A stretch of 64,000 nucleotides of DNA, from positions 248,001-312,000 of the forward strand of contig NZ_ADVG01000003.1 in NCBI RefSeq assembly GCF_000178855.1, read 5' to 3'. How positions within the stretch are numbered: the stretch's first letter is position 1; each line of letters opens with the position of its first letter. Below are positions 24,785-32,578 of the stretch, piece by piece. A program made the translations under genes and the position numbers. The notes under the pieces were generated by a model. It was not told the origin of the DNA. It saw only the letters and a list, made by a program, of their open reading frames with translations, and did no database searches. The DNA comes from Ktedonobacter racemifer DSM 44963 (GTDB lineage Bacteria; Chloroflexota; Ktedonobacteria; Ktedonobacterales; Ktedonobacteraceae).

Positions 24785-26320
24785 ATGGCAAAAGCCTTGA
24801 AAACGCTTCGACAGGCGTTACACTATCCGCCGCAGTATGCTGACTACTTCGCGGCAAACCAGCTCCTCTTCAACCGTGTCGTGGCCTTTTATGTTGAGGT
24901 CATCCAGGCTCATGAAGGCATCCTCTCTCTCAAGAACAAGGAGGCCCTCACTACCCTGGCGCGACTCACCCATGCGACGGAGAAAAATCCCCGCCCCATC
25001 GTGCCACTCTCTGATCTCGCTCCCGATGTCCCTGCTATGTTTCGCCGTGCCGCTATCAATGCGGCCCTTGGCTCCGCGCGCGCCTTTTTCTCCTCGCTCA
25101 ACACATGGCGAGCACGCAAAGAGAGGCACGAGGCCAAAGCAGGCACAACGGGGAAGAAGAAGCAGCCCTTCAGAGAGCGGCCACCAGTCCCGCCGCGCAC
25201 CTGGAACAAATCGGCTCCCTTCTACGCCGGCTTGTGGAAAGAACGCACGAGTCACTCCATCACACTCAAAGTCTGGACCGGCTCACGCTGGTCCTGGCTC
25301 AAAATCGGGACGCTTTCTCGTGAGCTTCCCGATGGCTTCGAGATGGGCAGTCCGCACCTCGTCCGCAAGGGAGCTCGATGGTGGCTCCATATCCCCATCG
25401 AGAAGACATTTGAAGCTCCCGCAAACGTTAGAGAACAACTCACCACTGGCGAGAAGCGGATCTGTGCGGTGGATCTCAATCTCGACCAGCATCTCGCCGT
25501 CTGCAGCGTCCAAACCGTTGACGGCACCATCCTGGCCACCTCCTTCATTGGGAATGGCACAGCGATAGCGGGCTGTAGGAAGAAACTGCTTGGACGCATT
25601 GCACGCAACCGATCTCAGACCGGCATCCTGGCCGAAGGGGAACAGGACAATGTGGCGCTCTGGCGCAAGATCAGGCACCTCGATGAGCACATCGCGCACC
25701 AGGTAAGCGCCCGCATTGTTCAGTTTGCTCTGAAGCAGCACGCCAGCATCCTGGTGTTCGAGCATCTGGGCTCCCTACGCCCGGCCAAAGGGCGGTATTC
25801 GCGCCGCGGCAACCTCAAGCGCGCCTACTGGATGAAAGGGCGCATCTTCAGGTACTCGAAGTATAAGGCGTGGAACGCAGGCGGGATCATCACCTGCCGC
25901 GTCAATCCGCGCAATACGAGTCGGGAGTGCCATCGCTGCCATGGGCTCGTCATTCGTTACCAGGAGGGCGAACCAGTTGAGGGATACACACCCGGGGCGC
26001 CCCTGTGCCTGTGCCCACAGTGCCAGATGCGCGGCCATGCGGATCGCAATGCCAGTCTGAATATCGGGCAGCGCTTGCTCAAGCGCATGCAAGACCCATT
26101 GAAGGAAAAGCCTCATGCTTGTTCGCGACGTGCGACGAGGGAGCCGAAAGGCTCAGGTGTTGGGATCTCCCAGGATGCCAAACGCCACCAGAGACCATCT
26201 CTTCCTGTGGCAAGGCGTGGAGATCATGCCAACGAGCATGGCACCGCCCAGAGAGGAAGGCGCCGGATGGGTGCGCCCCTCTTAGATATTGCGTCCCAAC
26301 TACGGATGCACTTTGAGTAG
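24785..26320 (+). CDS. tnpB: TnpB-like RNA-guided endonuclease, long form
   Basis: A 511-residue TnpB. RuvC residues are Asp230 in ICAVDLNLDQ, Glu326 in ILVFEHLGS and Asp420 in GHADRNASLNIGQR. The zinc ribbon is Cys382/Cys385 with Cys410/Cys413, separated by a longer insert than usual (GEPVEGYTPGAP). After residue 440 the tail is basic, Arg/Gly rich and unlike a folded domain; in this family the DNA here normally overlaps the guide RNA scaffold. It lacks detectable similarity in order to the IS607 TnpB beyond the core. ATG 24785 follows GAGAGGAGGTACTGGGC. Confidence 0.87.
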   Translation: MAKALKTLRQALHYPPQYADYFAANQLLFNRVVAFYVEVIQAHEGILSLKNKEALTTLARLTHATEKNPRPIVPLSDLAPDVPAMFRRAAINAALGSARAFFSSLNTWRARKERHEAKAGTTGKKKQPFRERPPVPPRTWNKSAPFYAGLWKERTSHSITLKVWTGSRWSWLKIGTLSRELPDGFEMGSPHLVRKGARWWLHIPIEKTFEAPANVREQLTTGEKRICAVDLNLDQHLAVCSVQTVDGTILATSFIGNGTAIAGCRKKLLGRIARNRSQTGILAEGEQDNVALWRKIRHLDEHIAHQVSARIVQFALKQHASILVFEHLGSLRPAKGRYSRRGNLKRAYWMKGRIFRYSKYKAWNAGGIITCRVNPRNTSRECHRCHGLVIRYQEGEPVEGYTPGAPLCLCPQCQMRGHADRNASLNIGQRLLKRMQDPLKEKPHACSRRATREPKGSGVGISQDAKRHQRPSLPVARRGDHANEHGTAQRGRRRMGAPLLDIASQLRMHFE

Positions 26321-26467
26321 TGGCCAGGCCACACCTCTCACGCATCCGACTACGGCACAGTGTCAGAAGCTGCTCGGCTTCAGCCGATGCTGAGTGTCAC
26401 TAGAGGTAGCATACTGCCCCGCCCCAAAGTGGACTATAGCGCTTCACCTACATTTAAACAGGCAAAC

Positions 26468-26515
26468 GAAAGCGAGATGGTTGAGGAAGTGACCTTCTCC
26501 AACCATCTCGCTTTT
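26468..26515. terminator. Bidirectional hairpin terminator
   Basis: A 16-bp outer stem built on AGCGAGATGGTTG / CAACCATCTCGCT, extended by an imperfect inner part, has A-runs before and T-runs after (CTTTTCC). It separates the TnpB element from the convergent Cys-rich gene. Confidence 0.65.
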
Positions 26516-26539
26516 CCTATGCTATTGCGCTCGCCCACC

Positions 26540-26971
26540 TTAGCTCTCAGACCCGCCTGGTTCGCGTGAAGCATCTTCTGTCTCCTCCACCAATACGTCT
26601 TGCGCCTCAACTTTGATCATACGCAAGAAGGCCTCGACCGTCTCAACGGCCTCATCGGCGCTGGGCAATGTCTGCTCCTGTGCTGGCTCCTGGCGCTGTC
26701 GCTTCCAGGGCAGGCGGGCAAAGATCCTCTGAGCCACGCCCTCTTCCGCCTGCATAGAAGCGGCGTTCTCTGCCTGAGCCGCCACGGAGGTATTGCCATA
26801 GTAACAACGTGTACAGATCAACCACGTCTGCGCCGCCCCGCTCAACCCGGTATGCGTGCGTCCACTCTCAACCACATGCCGCTCACAGGCCCCACCCCCA
26901 CAACGCGAGCAGACCGCGCAGGCCATATGTGCAGCCGTCGAACCTTCACAAATACACTGGTAACAGATCAC
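26540..26971 (-). CDS. Small Cys-rich zinc-ribbon protein
   Basis: A 143-residue protein opening with VICYQCICEGSTAAHMAC, then CAVCSRCGGGACERH and CTRCYYG: at least ten Cys/His in CxxC-type pairs, suggesting one or two zinc sites resembling a B-box or DUF2180-like ribbon. The C-terminal half is acidic (VETVEAFLRMIKVEAQDVLVEE). GTG 26971 is chosen because AGAGGAGG lies 6-7 bases before it; the frame is open to 27040. It may mediate protein contacts. It is followed on its other side by a kinase-fold gene on the same strand. Confidence 0.65.
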   Translation of the reverse strand: MICYQCICEGSTAAHMACAVCSRCGGGACERHVVESGRTHTGLSGAAQTWLICTRCYYGNTSVAAQAENAASMQAEEGVAQRIFARLPWKRQRQEPAQEQTLPSADEAVETVEAFLRMIKVEAQDVLVEETEDASREPGGSES

Positions 26972-27141
26972 GCTTAGCCTCCTCTGGTTTTCTGAGTGAA
27001 TAGCCTCCAATTTCAGCACCTGCCATCCCCTTTCGACCACTCGCCAGCAAAACTATGAAATCCTCCCCCAGAAGTAGGGGCCAGGCATAATCTATGCTTT
27101 CCTTTTAAAGTCTTTGGGATCCCGCAAATAAGCATCAAGGT

Positions 27142-28611
27142 TTAGCACTTACATAGGAGCAGGCATTGACATATAGGAGTGGGAGTTGGTTTGGGACCTG
27201 AGGTGGGGGTTGGTCTGGGACCTGGCGAAGTTGCCGTCGCCGTAGGCAATACATTGGCCGTTGGGGATGGAGTCACTCGCGCTTTCTGCGTGGCGGTTGG
27301 CAAGGGTGTAATCGTTGATTGCGCCACCGGTACTTGTGTTTGTGTCTTTGTCGCAGCCATAGACGGCGCGGTCGCGGGGAAGGTAGGTCTCTGTTCCTGT
27401 TTGCCTGATGACAAGAATTGAAGCAGCAGGCCGATGCTAAGAAGCAGCACACAGGCGAGAGCCAGAAAGCTCCCTATGAGAACGACCTTTCTGCTACGCT
27501 GAGTCGGCGTTTTTGTCTGAACCAGGGAAGGCTCTTTCTGGGTAATCTGGAAGGTGCTCTCTGGAGCTTCCATTATGGGCGCGTTGCTTGTCTGAGGGAG
27601 TATAAGGGGCGCTGGTTTGTCCGTCCCACGCTCCTGAGCCTCCGGCCGAACATTGCCGCCCTTCGGCCTGGGCGGCGTAGCGACAGCGATACTCTCTCTG
27701 GGTGAAAGAGGGCTACTCTTCTTGTTCTTGCTTGTCAGCAGGGAAGCGGGTGTGGATGCCCCTTTTTCTCCAGTTAAAAGTGGTAGGAGCATCTCTAGAG
27801 ATGGGTTCATTGTTACATTCACGTGACCTGCGGTAAGAGCCTCGATAAAGACGGCAACGTTCTCGTGACGCTCCAAAGGATCATCTGCCAGGGCTTTAAG
27901 TAATGCATCATCTAAATAACGGGGCAATGCAGGAACAATGTGCGACGGTAGGACAGGATAAATCTGGGTAAACTGGCCTTCGGTGAAGGTGGTGGCCGCA
28001 TGCGGAGGCTCACCAGTCAGCAGTTCATACGCCATAAATCCCAGGGCATATTGATCGCTCTCTCTACGGGAAGTGCCATTGTTTTGTTCAGGCGCCTGAT
28101 ACTGGCTATCCTCTTGCTCAAGTTGGGAGTGGGAAAAATAACTTTTGAGCAAGCTTGGCGGGATAAAGTCCGCTAGCATAGCCTCATCCTGGGCATTAAA
28201 AAGCACATTTTCTGGTTTGAGGTGTGTGTGTACCACGTTCCACCCATGTGTATACGCGAGCGCCTGTCCTACCTGCATGAGGATCAGGAAAGAGTTCTCC
28301 AATGTGAGAGGTCTGACACTCTTGAGGCGCTGACGTAACGAGCCATTAGGCGCATAACGACTGATGAGATACGGGTTGCCATGCTCAATACCTCCATCGA
28401 GAAGAGAATTAAGAAAGGGATGGCGCAGTTGTATTAATTGATCTACTTCGTTATAAAAAAACTCTTGATCTATCCCTGAATCCAGAGAATCGAAGATCTT
28501 AATGGTCACTTTCTCTGTAGGTGCCGTTATCGGTCGGGCTAGATAGAGACTACTCTTCGTTTTCTTCGCGAGTTGGGTGACGAGTCGATATCCACGAAAT
28601 TGTTCGTTCAT
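27142..28611 (-). CDS. Membrane-anchored Ser/Thr kinase-fold protein, probable pseudokinase
   Basis: A 489-residue protein with an N-terminal kinase fold (about 8-265), a low-complexity linker, one membrane helix (375-400) and an extracellular Pro/Thr stalk (TPTSGPKPTPTP) ending in CQCLLLCKC. The ATP lysine Lys38 (VTIKIF) is kept, but the glycine loop is replaced by AKKTKSSL, the HRD catalytic Asp is His130 (VVHTHLKPEN) and DFG reads DFI at 148-150. The APE motif (APEQ, residues 173-176) remains. Loss of the catalytic base makes phosphotransfer unlikely, so it probably works as a scaffold or ligand sensor. The stalk implies an outside ligand. Confidence 0.85.
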   Translation of the reverse strand: MNEQFRGYRLVTQLAKKTKSSLYLARPITAPTEKVTIKIFDSLDSGIDQEFFYNEVDQLIQLRHPFLNSLLDGGIEHGNPYLISRYAPNGSLRQRLKSVRPLTLENSFLILMQVGQALAYTHGWNVVHTHLKPENVLFNAQDEAMLADFIPPSLLKSYFSHSQLEQEDSQYQAPEQNNGTSRRESDQYALGFMAYELLTGEPPHAATTFTEGQFTQIYPVLPSHIVPALPRYLDDALLKALADDPLERHENVAVFIEALTAGHVNVTMNPSLEMLLPLLTGEKGASTPASLLTSKNKKSSPLSPRESIAVATPPRPKGGNVRPEAQERGTDKPAPLILPQTSNAPIMEAPESTFQITQKEPSLVQTKTPTQRSRKVVLIGSFLALACVLLLSIGLLLQFLSSGKQEQRPTFPATAPSMAATKTQTQVPVAQSTITPLPTATQKARVTPSPTANVLPTATATSPGPRPTPTSGPKPTPTPICQCLLLCKC

Positions 28612-29020
28612 CTGTAAAACCTCATCATACAGTGCTTCGAGCGAATGCCTTTCCCCTGGCGATCAACTATAATTCCTCGTGCTCTTCAATCTTTAAAGAA
28701 TAAATGGCAAGCTTTTCACAATCGCACAAGAGCACCCCAGAATATGGGCATTCTTAAACCTAAGGCTATTATACCTATCTCAAAATAGTTTCTGACCCCG
28801 CCGCTTAGAATGTAGCCTGATGGTACCACTTTTTAGCGACATACATGCACTAATGCAAGAGTTTAAAAAGTAGCGTGAAAGAGAGCATTTTGATAGAAAC
28901 TTATGACACATCAAGTAAATTGTATTTATCGCACTATAAATAAAGCCGCTATCCCATCCCTGACGTGCTATGATAAAGTAGCATTATGCGACAAATATGC
29001 AGAGGAGAGACGATACTATT
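28612..29020. other. Intergenic region between divergent genes
   Basis: About 400 AT-rich bases hold the promoters of the kinase-fold gene and of the M20 deacylase. A TATGAT -10 is at 28969-28974 and GAGGAGA precedes the deacylase. No open frame of note or RNA gene was seen. Confidence 0.5.
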
Positions 29021-30220
29021 ATGACATCGCTGCAACAGGGAGAGCTATGGGAGCTTTCGCGCCGCCTGATCGGCTTTAATACCGTTAGCGCGCTCAGCAA
29101 TCTAGAGGCCGCCGAGTATCTTGCCAGCTATCTTGAGGAGAGCGGCCTGACGGTGAAGGTGGCTCGCGACGAGATCGAGGGCGTCACCAAGGCCTCGGTG
29201 ATCGCCTGGGCTGGTCCCGCGGTCGAGGGCGGCCTGATTATCTCGGGCCATATCGATGTCGTTCCCTTCGAGGGCCAGCCCGGCTGGAAGTCGGACCCGC
29301 TGGAGTTGATTACGGACGGCGAGAAGTTGTATGGCCGTGGCGTCACAGATATGAAGGTCTTTATCGCCCAGGCCATCCTGGCCGCGAAGCGGCAGGACCT
29401 CAGCAAACTGCGCCGCCCCCTGATGTTTATCCTGACATATGATGAGGAGGTCGCGGGCCAGGGCTCGCAGCGCCTCGTCAAGCAGTTGCCAAGCATACTC
29501 CAGGGCTTTCCCCTGCCCAGGACCGCCCTCATCGGCGAGCCGACGAACTTTGAGATCTTCCCTGCCCACAAGGGTTACGCGACCTTCAAGATCTCCGTTC
29601 GCGGCCAGGGAGGCCACAGCAGTGCCGCCGACCGTGGCCTGAACGCCATTAACCGCATGAGCGACGTCATTCAGATCATCAAGGAGACCGGGCTTGAGCT
29701 AAAGCAGCAGGTTACGGCCGAAAACCTGCGCCTCTTCCCTGAGAATCCCTCGACGGCCTTCAATAATGGCGTTATCCAGGGTGGCCTCGCCGCGAATATG
29801 ATCGCCGAGACTTGCGAGTTGACGACCAGCATGCGTGTCGCGCCCGGCGATAACGTCGAGCAGGTCATCGCGACTCTGCGCGAGCGTATCGAGCGTGAGA
29901 TCTCACAGGAGATGCGCAAGGCCGCGCCCGAGTGTGGCGCCTGGGTCAGCGATGCCATCTCAGTCCCTCCACTGAACTCGCCCGCCAATGATCCCTTCAT
30001 CGAGGTCCTGGGCCGTGTGATGGGGCAGCGTAGCGAGCACGGCGCGCCCTACGCCACCGATGGCGGTCCCTTCCAGGCTATCGGCATCAATTCTTACATC
30101 TGCGGCCCCGGCCTCATCGAGCAAGCCCACCAGCCCAACGAGAGCCTGCCAGTTGAGCACTTCCACTCCGGCCAGGAGCGCCTTGAACGCCTTATCCAGG
30201 CATGGTGTATGCAATCATAA
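29021..30220 (+). CDS. argE: M20 family deacylase, acetylornithine deacetylase type
   Basis: A 399-residue zinc hydrolase. Metal ligands are visible in GHIDVVPF, GVTDMKVF and TYDEEVAGQG (the EE pair), GEPTNFEI and the terminal EQAHQPNESL. The dimerisation domain is GYATFKISVRGQGGHSS. The pattern fits ArgE/DapE, which removes acetyl from N-acetylornithine or a succinyl group from a diaminopimelate precursor; which one is not certain, so the symbol is tentative. No arginine-biosynthesis gene is adjacent. ATG 29021 is chosen over 28997. It ends one base before dinB, indicating an operon. Confidence 0.8.
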   Translation: MTSLQQGELWELSRRLIGFNTVSALSNLEAAEYLASYLEESGLTVKVARDEIEGVTKASVIAWAGPAVEGGLIISGHIDVVPFEGQPGWKSDPLELITDGEKLYGRGVTDMKVFIAQAILAAKRQDLSKLRRPLMFILTYDEEVAGQGSQRLVKQLPSILQGFPLPRTALIGEPTNFEIFPAHKGYATFKISVRGQGGHSSAADRGLNAINRMSDVIQIIKETGLELKQQVTAENLRLFPENPSTAFNNGVIQGGLAANMIAETCELTTSMRVAPGDNVEQVIATLRERIEREISQEMRKAAPECGAWVSDAISVPPLNSPANDPFIEVLGRVMGQRSEHGAPYATDGGPFQAIGINSYICGPGLIEQAHQPNESLPVEHFHSGQERLERLIQAWCMQS

Positions 30221-30221
30221 T

Positions 30222-31310
30222 ATGCCACACCCAGGCCGTAAGATCATTCATATCGATATGGACGCCTTCTACGCCTCCATTGAGCAGCGCGACCGCCCGG
30301 AGCTACGTGGCAAACCGGTCATCGTCGGCGGCGACCCCAATCGCCGTGGCGTGGTCGCGACCTGCTCATATGAGGCACGCCGCTTTGGCATCCACTCCGC
30401 GATGCCCTCGCGCACGGCCTTCAAGCGCTGCCCACACGCCATCTTTGTCCCGCCACGCTTCGAGGTCTACCGCGCCGTCTCTACGCAGATCATGCAGATC
30501 TTCCACGACTACACCGAACTGGTCGAGCCTCTCTCACTCGATGAGGCCTTCCTGGATGTGACTCACAACAAATTCAACATCCCCTCCGCCACCCACGTCG
30601 CACGCGAGATCAAGCAGCGCATCTACGAACACACCCAACTCACGGCCTCCGCCGGCGTCTCCTATAACAAGTTTATTGCCAAATTAGCTTCTGACTATAA
30701 GAAGCCCGATGGTCTGACGGTCATCACACCCCAGCAGGCCTCACGCTTCCTTGAAAGCCTCCCCATCCAAAAATTCTTTGGCGTAGGGCGCGTCACCGCC
30801 TCGCGCTTCCAGGAGCATGGCATCCATACCGGGGCGGATCTCAAGAGCTTGAGCGAGGAACGCCTGCGCGAACTCTTCCAGGAGCGCGGCAGCATGTTCT
30901 ATCGCTATGTGCGTGGAGAGGACGAGCGCTCGGTCGAACCCATCCGCGTGCGCAAATCGGTCGGTAAAGAGACAACTCTGGCGGAGGATCTCGCCCTGGC
31001 AGAGCATGCAGAAGTCATACGCATCCTCACAGACCTCGCCGAGAAGGTCGAGCGCCGCCTGGTCGAACTCGATCTCCAGGCCAAAACCGTGGTCCTCAAA
31101 CTCCGCTGGAGCGACTTCCAGCTCATGACGCGCCGTGCCACGCTCCCTCAAGCCTTCCAGGCGAAAGAGGTCATGCTCCAGCATATTCAAGACCTCCTTG
31201 ATCAAGTTGGTCCCCAGGGCCATGTACGCCTCCTCGGCGTCACCGTCTCCCAGCTCGAAAAGCGCGGCACCCCAGCTCACCACACTCCCACCCTCTGGGA
31301 CCTTGTATAG
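30222..31310 (+). CDS. dinB: DNA polymerase IV (Y family)
   Basis: A 362-residue translesion polymerase. Palm residues are seen in HIDMDAFYASIEQRD and in SLDEAFLDV (the acidic pair), with the thumb helix-hairpin-helix in FFGVGRVTASRFQEHGI and a little-finger domain after residue 240. It starts at ATG 30222, one base after the preceding stop, so the two genes share a transcript. No beta-clamp motif of the QLxLF type is obvious at the C terminus, which ends in TPTLWDLV. It copies past DNA lesions. Confidence 0.92.
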   Translation: MPHPGRKIIHIDMDAFYASIEQRDRPELRGKPVIVGGDPNRRGVVATCSYEARRFGIHSAMPSRTAFKRCPHAIFVPPRFEVYRAVSTQIMQIFHDYTELVEPLSLDEAFLDVTHNKFNIPSATHVAREIKQRIYEHTQLTASAGVSYNKFIAKLASDYKKPDGLTVITPQQASRFLESLPIQKFFGVGRVTASRFQEHGIHTGADLKSLSEERLRELFQERGSMFYRYVRGEDERSVEPIRVRKSVGKETTLAEDLALAEHAEVIRILTDLAEKVERRLVELDLQAKTVVLKLRWSDFQLMTRRATLPQAFQAKEVMLQHIQDLLDQVGPQGHVRLLGVTVSQLEKRGTPAHHTPTLWDLV

Positions 31311-31370
31311 AGTAAGGAATGAGATGGTAGCCTGGCGCAGCCAGGCTACCATCTCATTCCTTACTCTATA
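31306..31370. terminator. Perfect 31-bp hairpin overlapping two convergent stops
   Basis: Arms 31306-31336 and 31340-31370 pair exactly around GCA. The dinB stop (31308-31310) and the stop of the convergent gene (31361-31363) are both inside the arms. It would terminate both transcripts. Confidence 0.75.
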
Positions 31371-31720
31371 TCCACTGCCACAGTCAGGGAGCGGCGCGAC
31401 CAGTCACGCAGGTCCTCGTTGGAGCGGGGGGCATACTTGGAGAAGACGAGCTGGCGCGCTCGTGCATCCTCCTCGCTGCCCTCAGCCACTACCCGCCCTC
31501 GCCCCTGCTTACGTGTGGTCTTGATACGCACCTCCACCTCGGGCTGGCGCTGAATGTTCTTGACCCAGTCCGCCTTGTCACGACCTCCAGAGAGCATGTA
31601 GAGCGTTGAACCCACCAGGGCGAACCAGATCTCGATGGTGTGCGCCTTGCCGCTCTTACGCCCCGTCGTCGTGAGATAACAAAAATTCTCGCTTACATAC
31701 ATCTGTAACACTTCTTGCAT
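31361..31720 (-). CDS. Deazaflavin (F420)-dependent nitroreductase-type protein
   Basis: A 119-residue beta-barrel protein of the Ddn/DUF385 type. The signature TTGRKSGKAHTIEIWF and LYMLSGGRDKADWVKNI match the family, which binds coenzyme F420 or related flavins to reduce quinones or nitro compounds. Length is normal for the short form. The start is ATG 31720 or the internal Met at 31702. It precedes no partner; a VOC gene lies upstream. F420 use is inferred. Confidence 0.85.
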   Translation of the reverse strand: MQEVLQMYVSENFCYLTTTGRKSGKAHTIEIWFALVGSTLYMLSGGRDKADWVKNIQRQPEVEVRIKTTRKQGRGRVVAEGSEEDARARQLVFSKYAPRSNEDLRDWSRRSLTVAVDIE

Positions 31721-31752
31721 CCCGGCAATCCTTTCGTCCCAATGCAGTACGC

Positions 31753-32433
31753 TTACTCTGAGACCTGCTCCAGCACGTAGGGCAGGCCCTCTATCTGCTG
31801 GTGAGCCTGGCGTGGCCCCCGCATCCGCACCGTTACTGGCGCCACGACCGCCCCCACCTCCGTTGGATACCAGGATCGGCCAATCTCCACCACGATCAAG
31901 CGTCCATCCAGGTCGCCTATGGCGGCAAATTGTGGACCCTCGCTCCCACGAAAAGCCGATTGCGCAAAGTCGCGCTTCAACACCTCAACCTCGGCTGGCA
32001 CAGAATGGACCGGCAGACCAATCTCGCTGACACGTAGCAGGTCCCGCGCCGGCTCAAAAGCTCCCGGCGCATCATTCTCCAGATCATGTAACGCAATAAA
32101 CTCGACGTTATTGCCGGCAGGATCATAAAAGTAGACCGAAGAGTTATTCCAGGACCCAAAGAGAAAGCGATTCTGACCATTCTGCGTTATTGGCTCTGTC
32201 AAGGCACTGATCCAGGCATAAGCAGCCTCAAACTTATTGCGCGGAATGGTAAAGGCGAAATGATAAACGCTATCCGCCTGCTCCGTCACGCGAAACGTCA
32301 CACGTGTCGCCCCCGCGTCAAAGGTAAAGCTCTTCGCATCCTCCTCTACCAGGGGTAGACGAAAGGTATCTATATAAAAGGAACGCAATTCCTTGAGCTT
32401 ATGTGTTGCAAGCTCTAAATGCGTAAATCGCAT
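31753..32433 (-). CDS. VOC family protein, two-domain
   Basis: A 226-residue vicinal-oxygen-chelate protein. The first half has MRFTHLELATHKLKELRSFY and YFYDPAGNNVEFIAL, a full VOC unit; the second has VSEIGLPVHSVPAEVEVLK and RLIVVEIGRSWYP, a diverged unit. Such tandem proteins resemble catechol-2,3-dioxygenase-like enzymes, but the metal triad is not certain. ATG 32433 follows GGAGGGCTGG; the frame is open to 32514. It is transcribed toward the F420 gene, 32 bp away, probably as an operon. Confidence 0.82.
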   Translation of the reverse strand: MRFTHLELATHKLKELRSFYIDTFRLPLVEEDAKSFTFDAGATRVTFRVTEQADSVYHFAFTIPRNKFEAAYAWISALTEPITQNGQNRFLFGSWNNSSVYFYDPAGNNVEFIALHDLENDAPGAFEPARDLLRVSEIGLPVHSVPAEVEVLKRDFAQSAFRGSEGPQFAAIGDLDGRLIVVEIGRSWYPTEVGAVVAPVTVRMRGPRQAHQQIEGLPYVLEQVSE

Positions 32434-32578
32434 ACTGACCAGCCCTCCAATACAATGTGAGAAGTGAGTGTTAGATGATAACCACTCGCGGTGCATATAG
32501 CATACCAGAAGCACAAGCGACCCACACTGTACGGAGGGGAAGGAAACAACTGTCCAAAAGGGCTAATAGGCCACGCTT

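Larger units (their letters stand above)
24616..26400 (+). mobile_element. Stand-alone TnpB element
   Basis: A single tnpB gene is preceded by a set of small hairpins typical of IS200/IS605-type ends and has no tnpA. It would need a transposase in trans. The right end is not resolved; limits are approximate. Confidence 0.6.
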
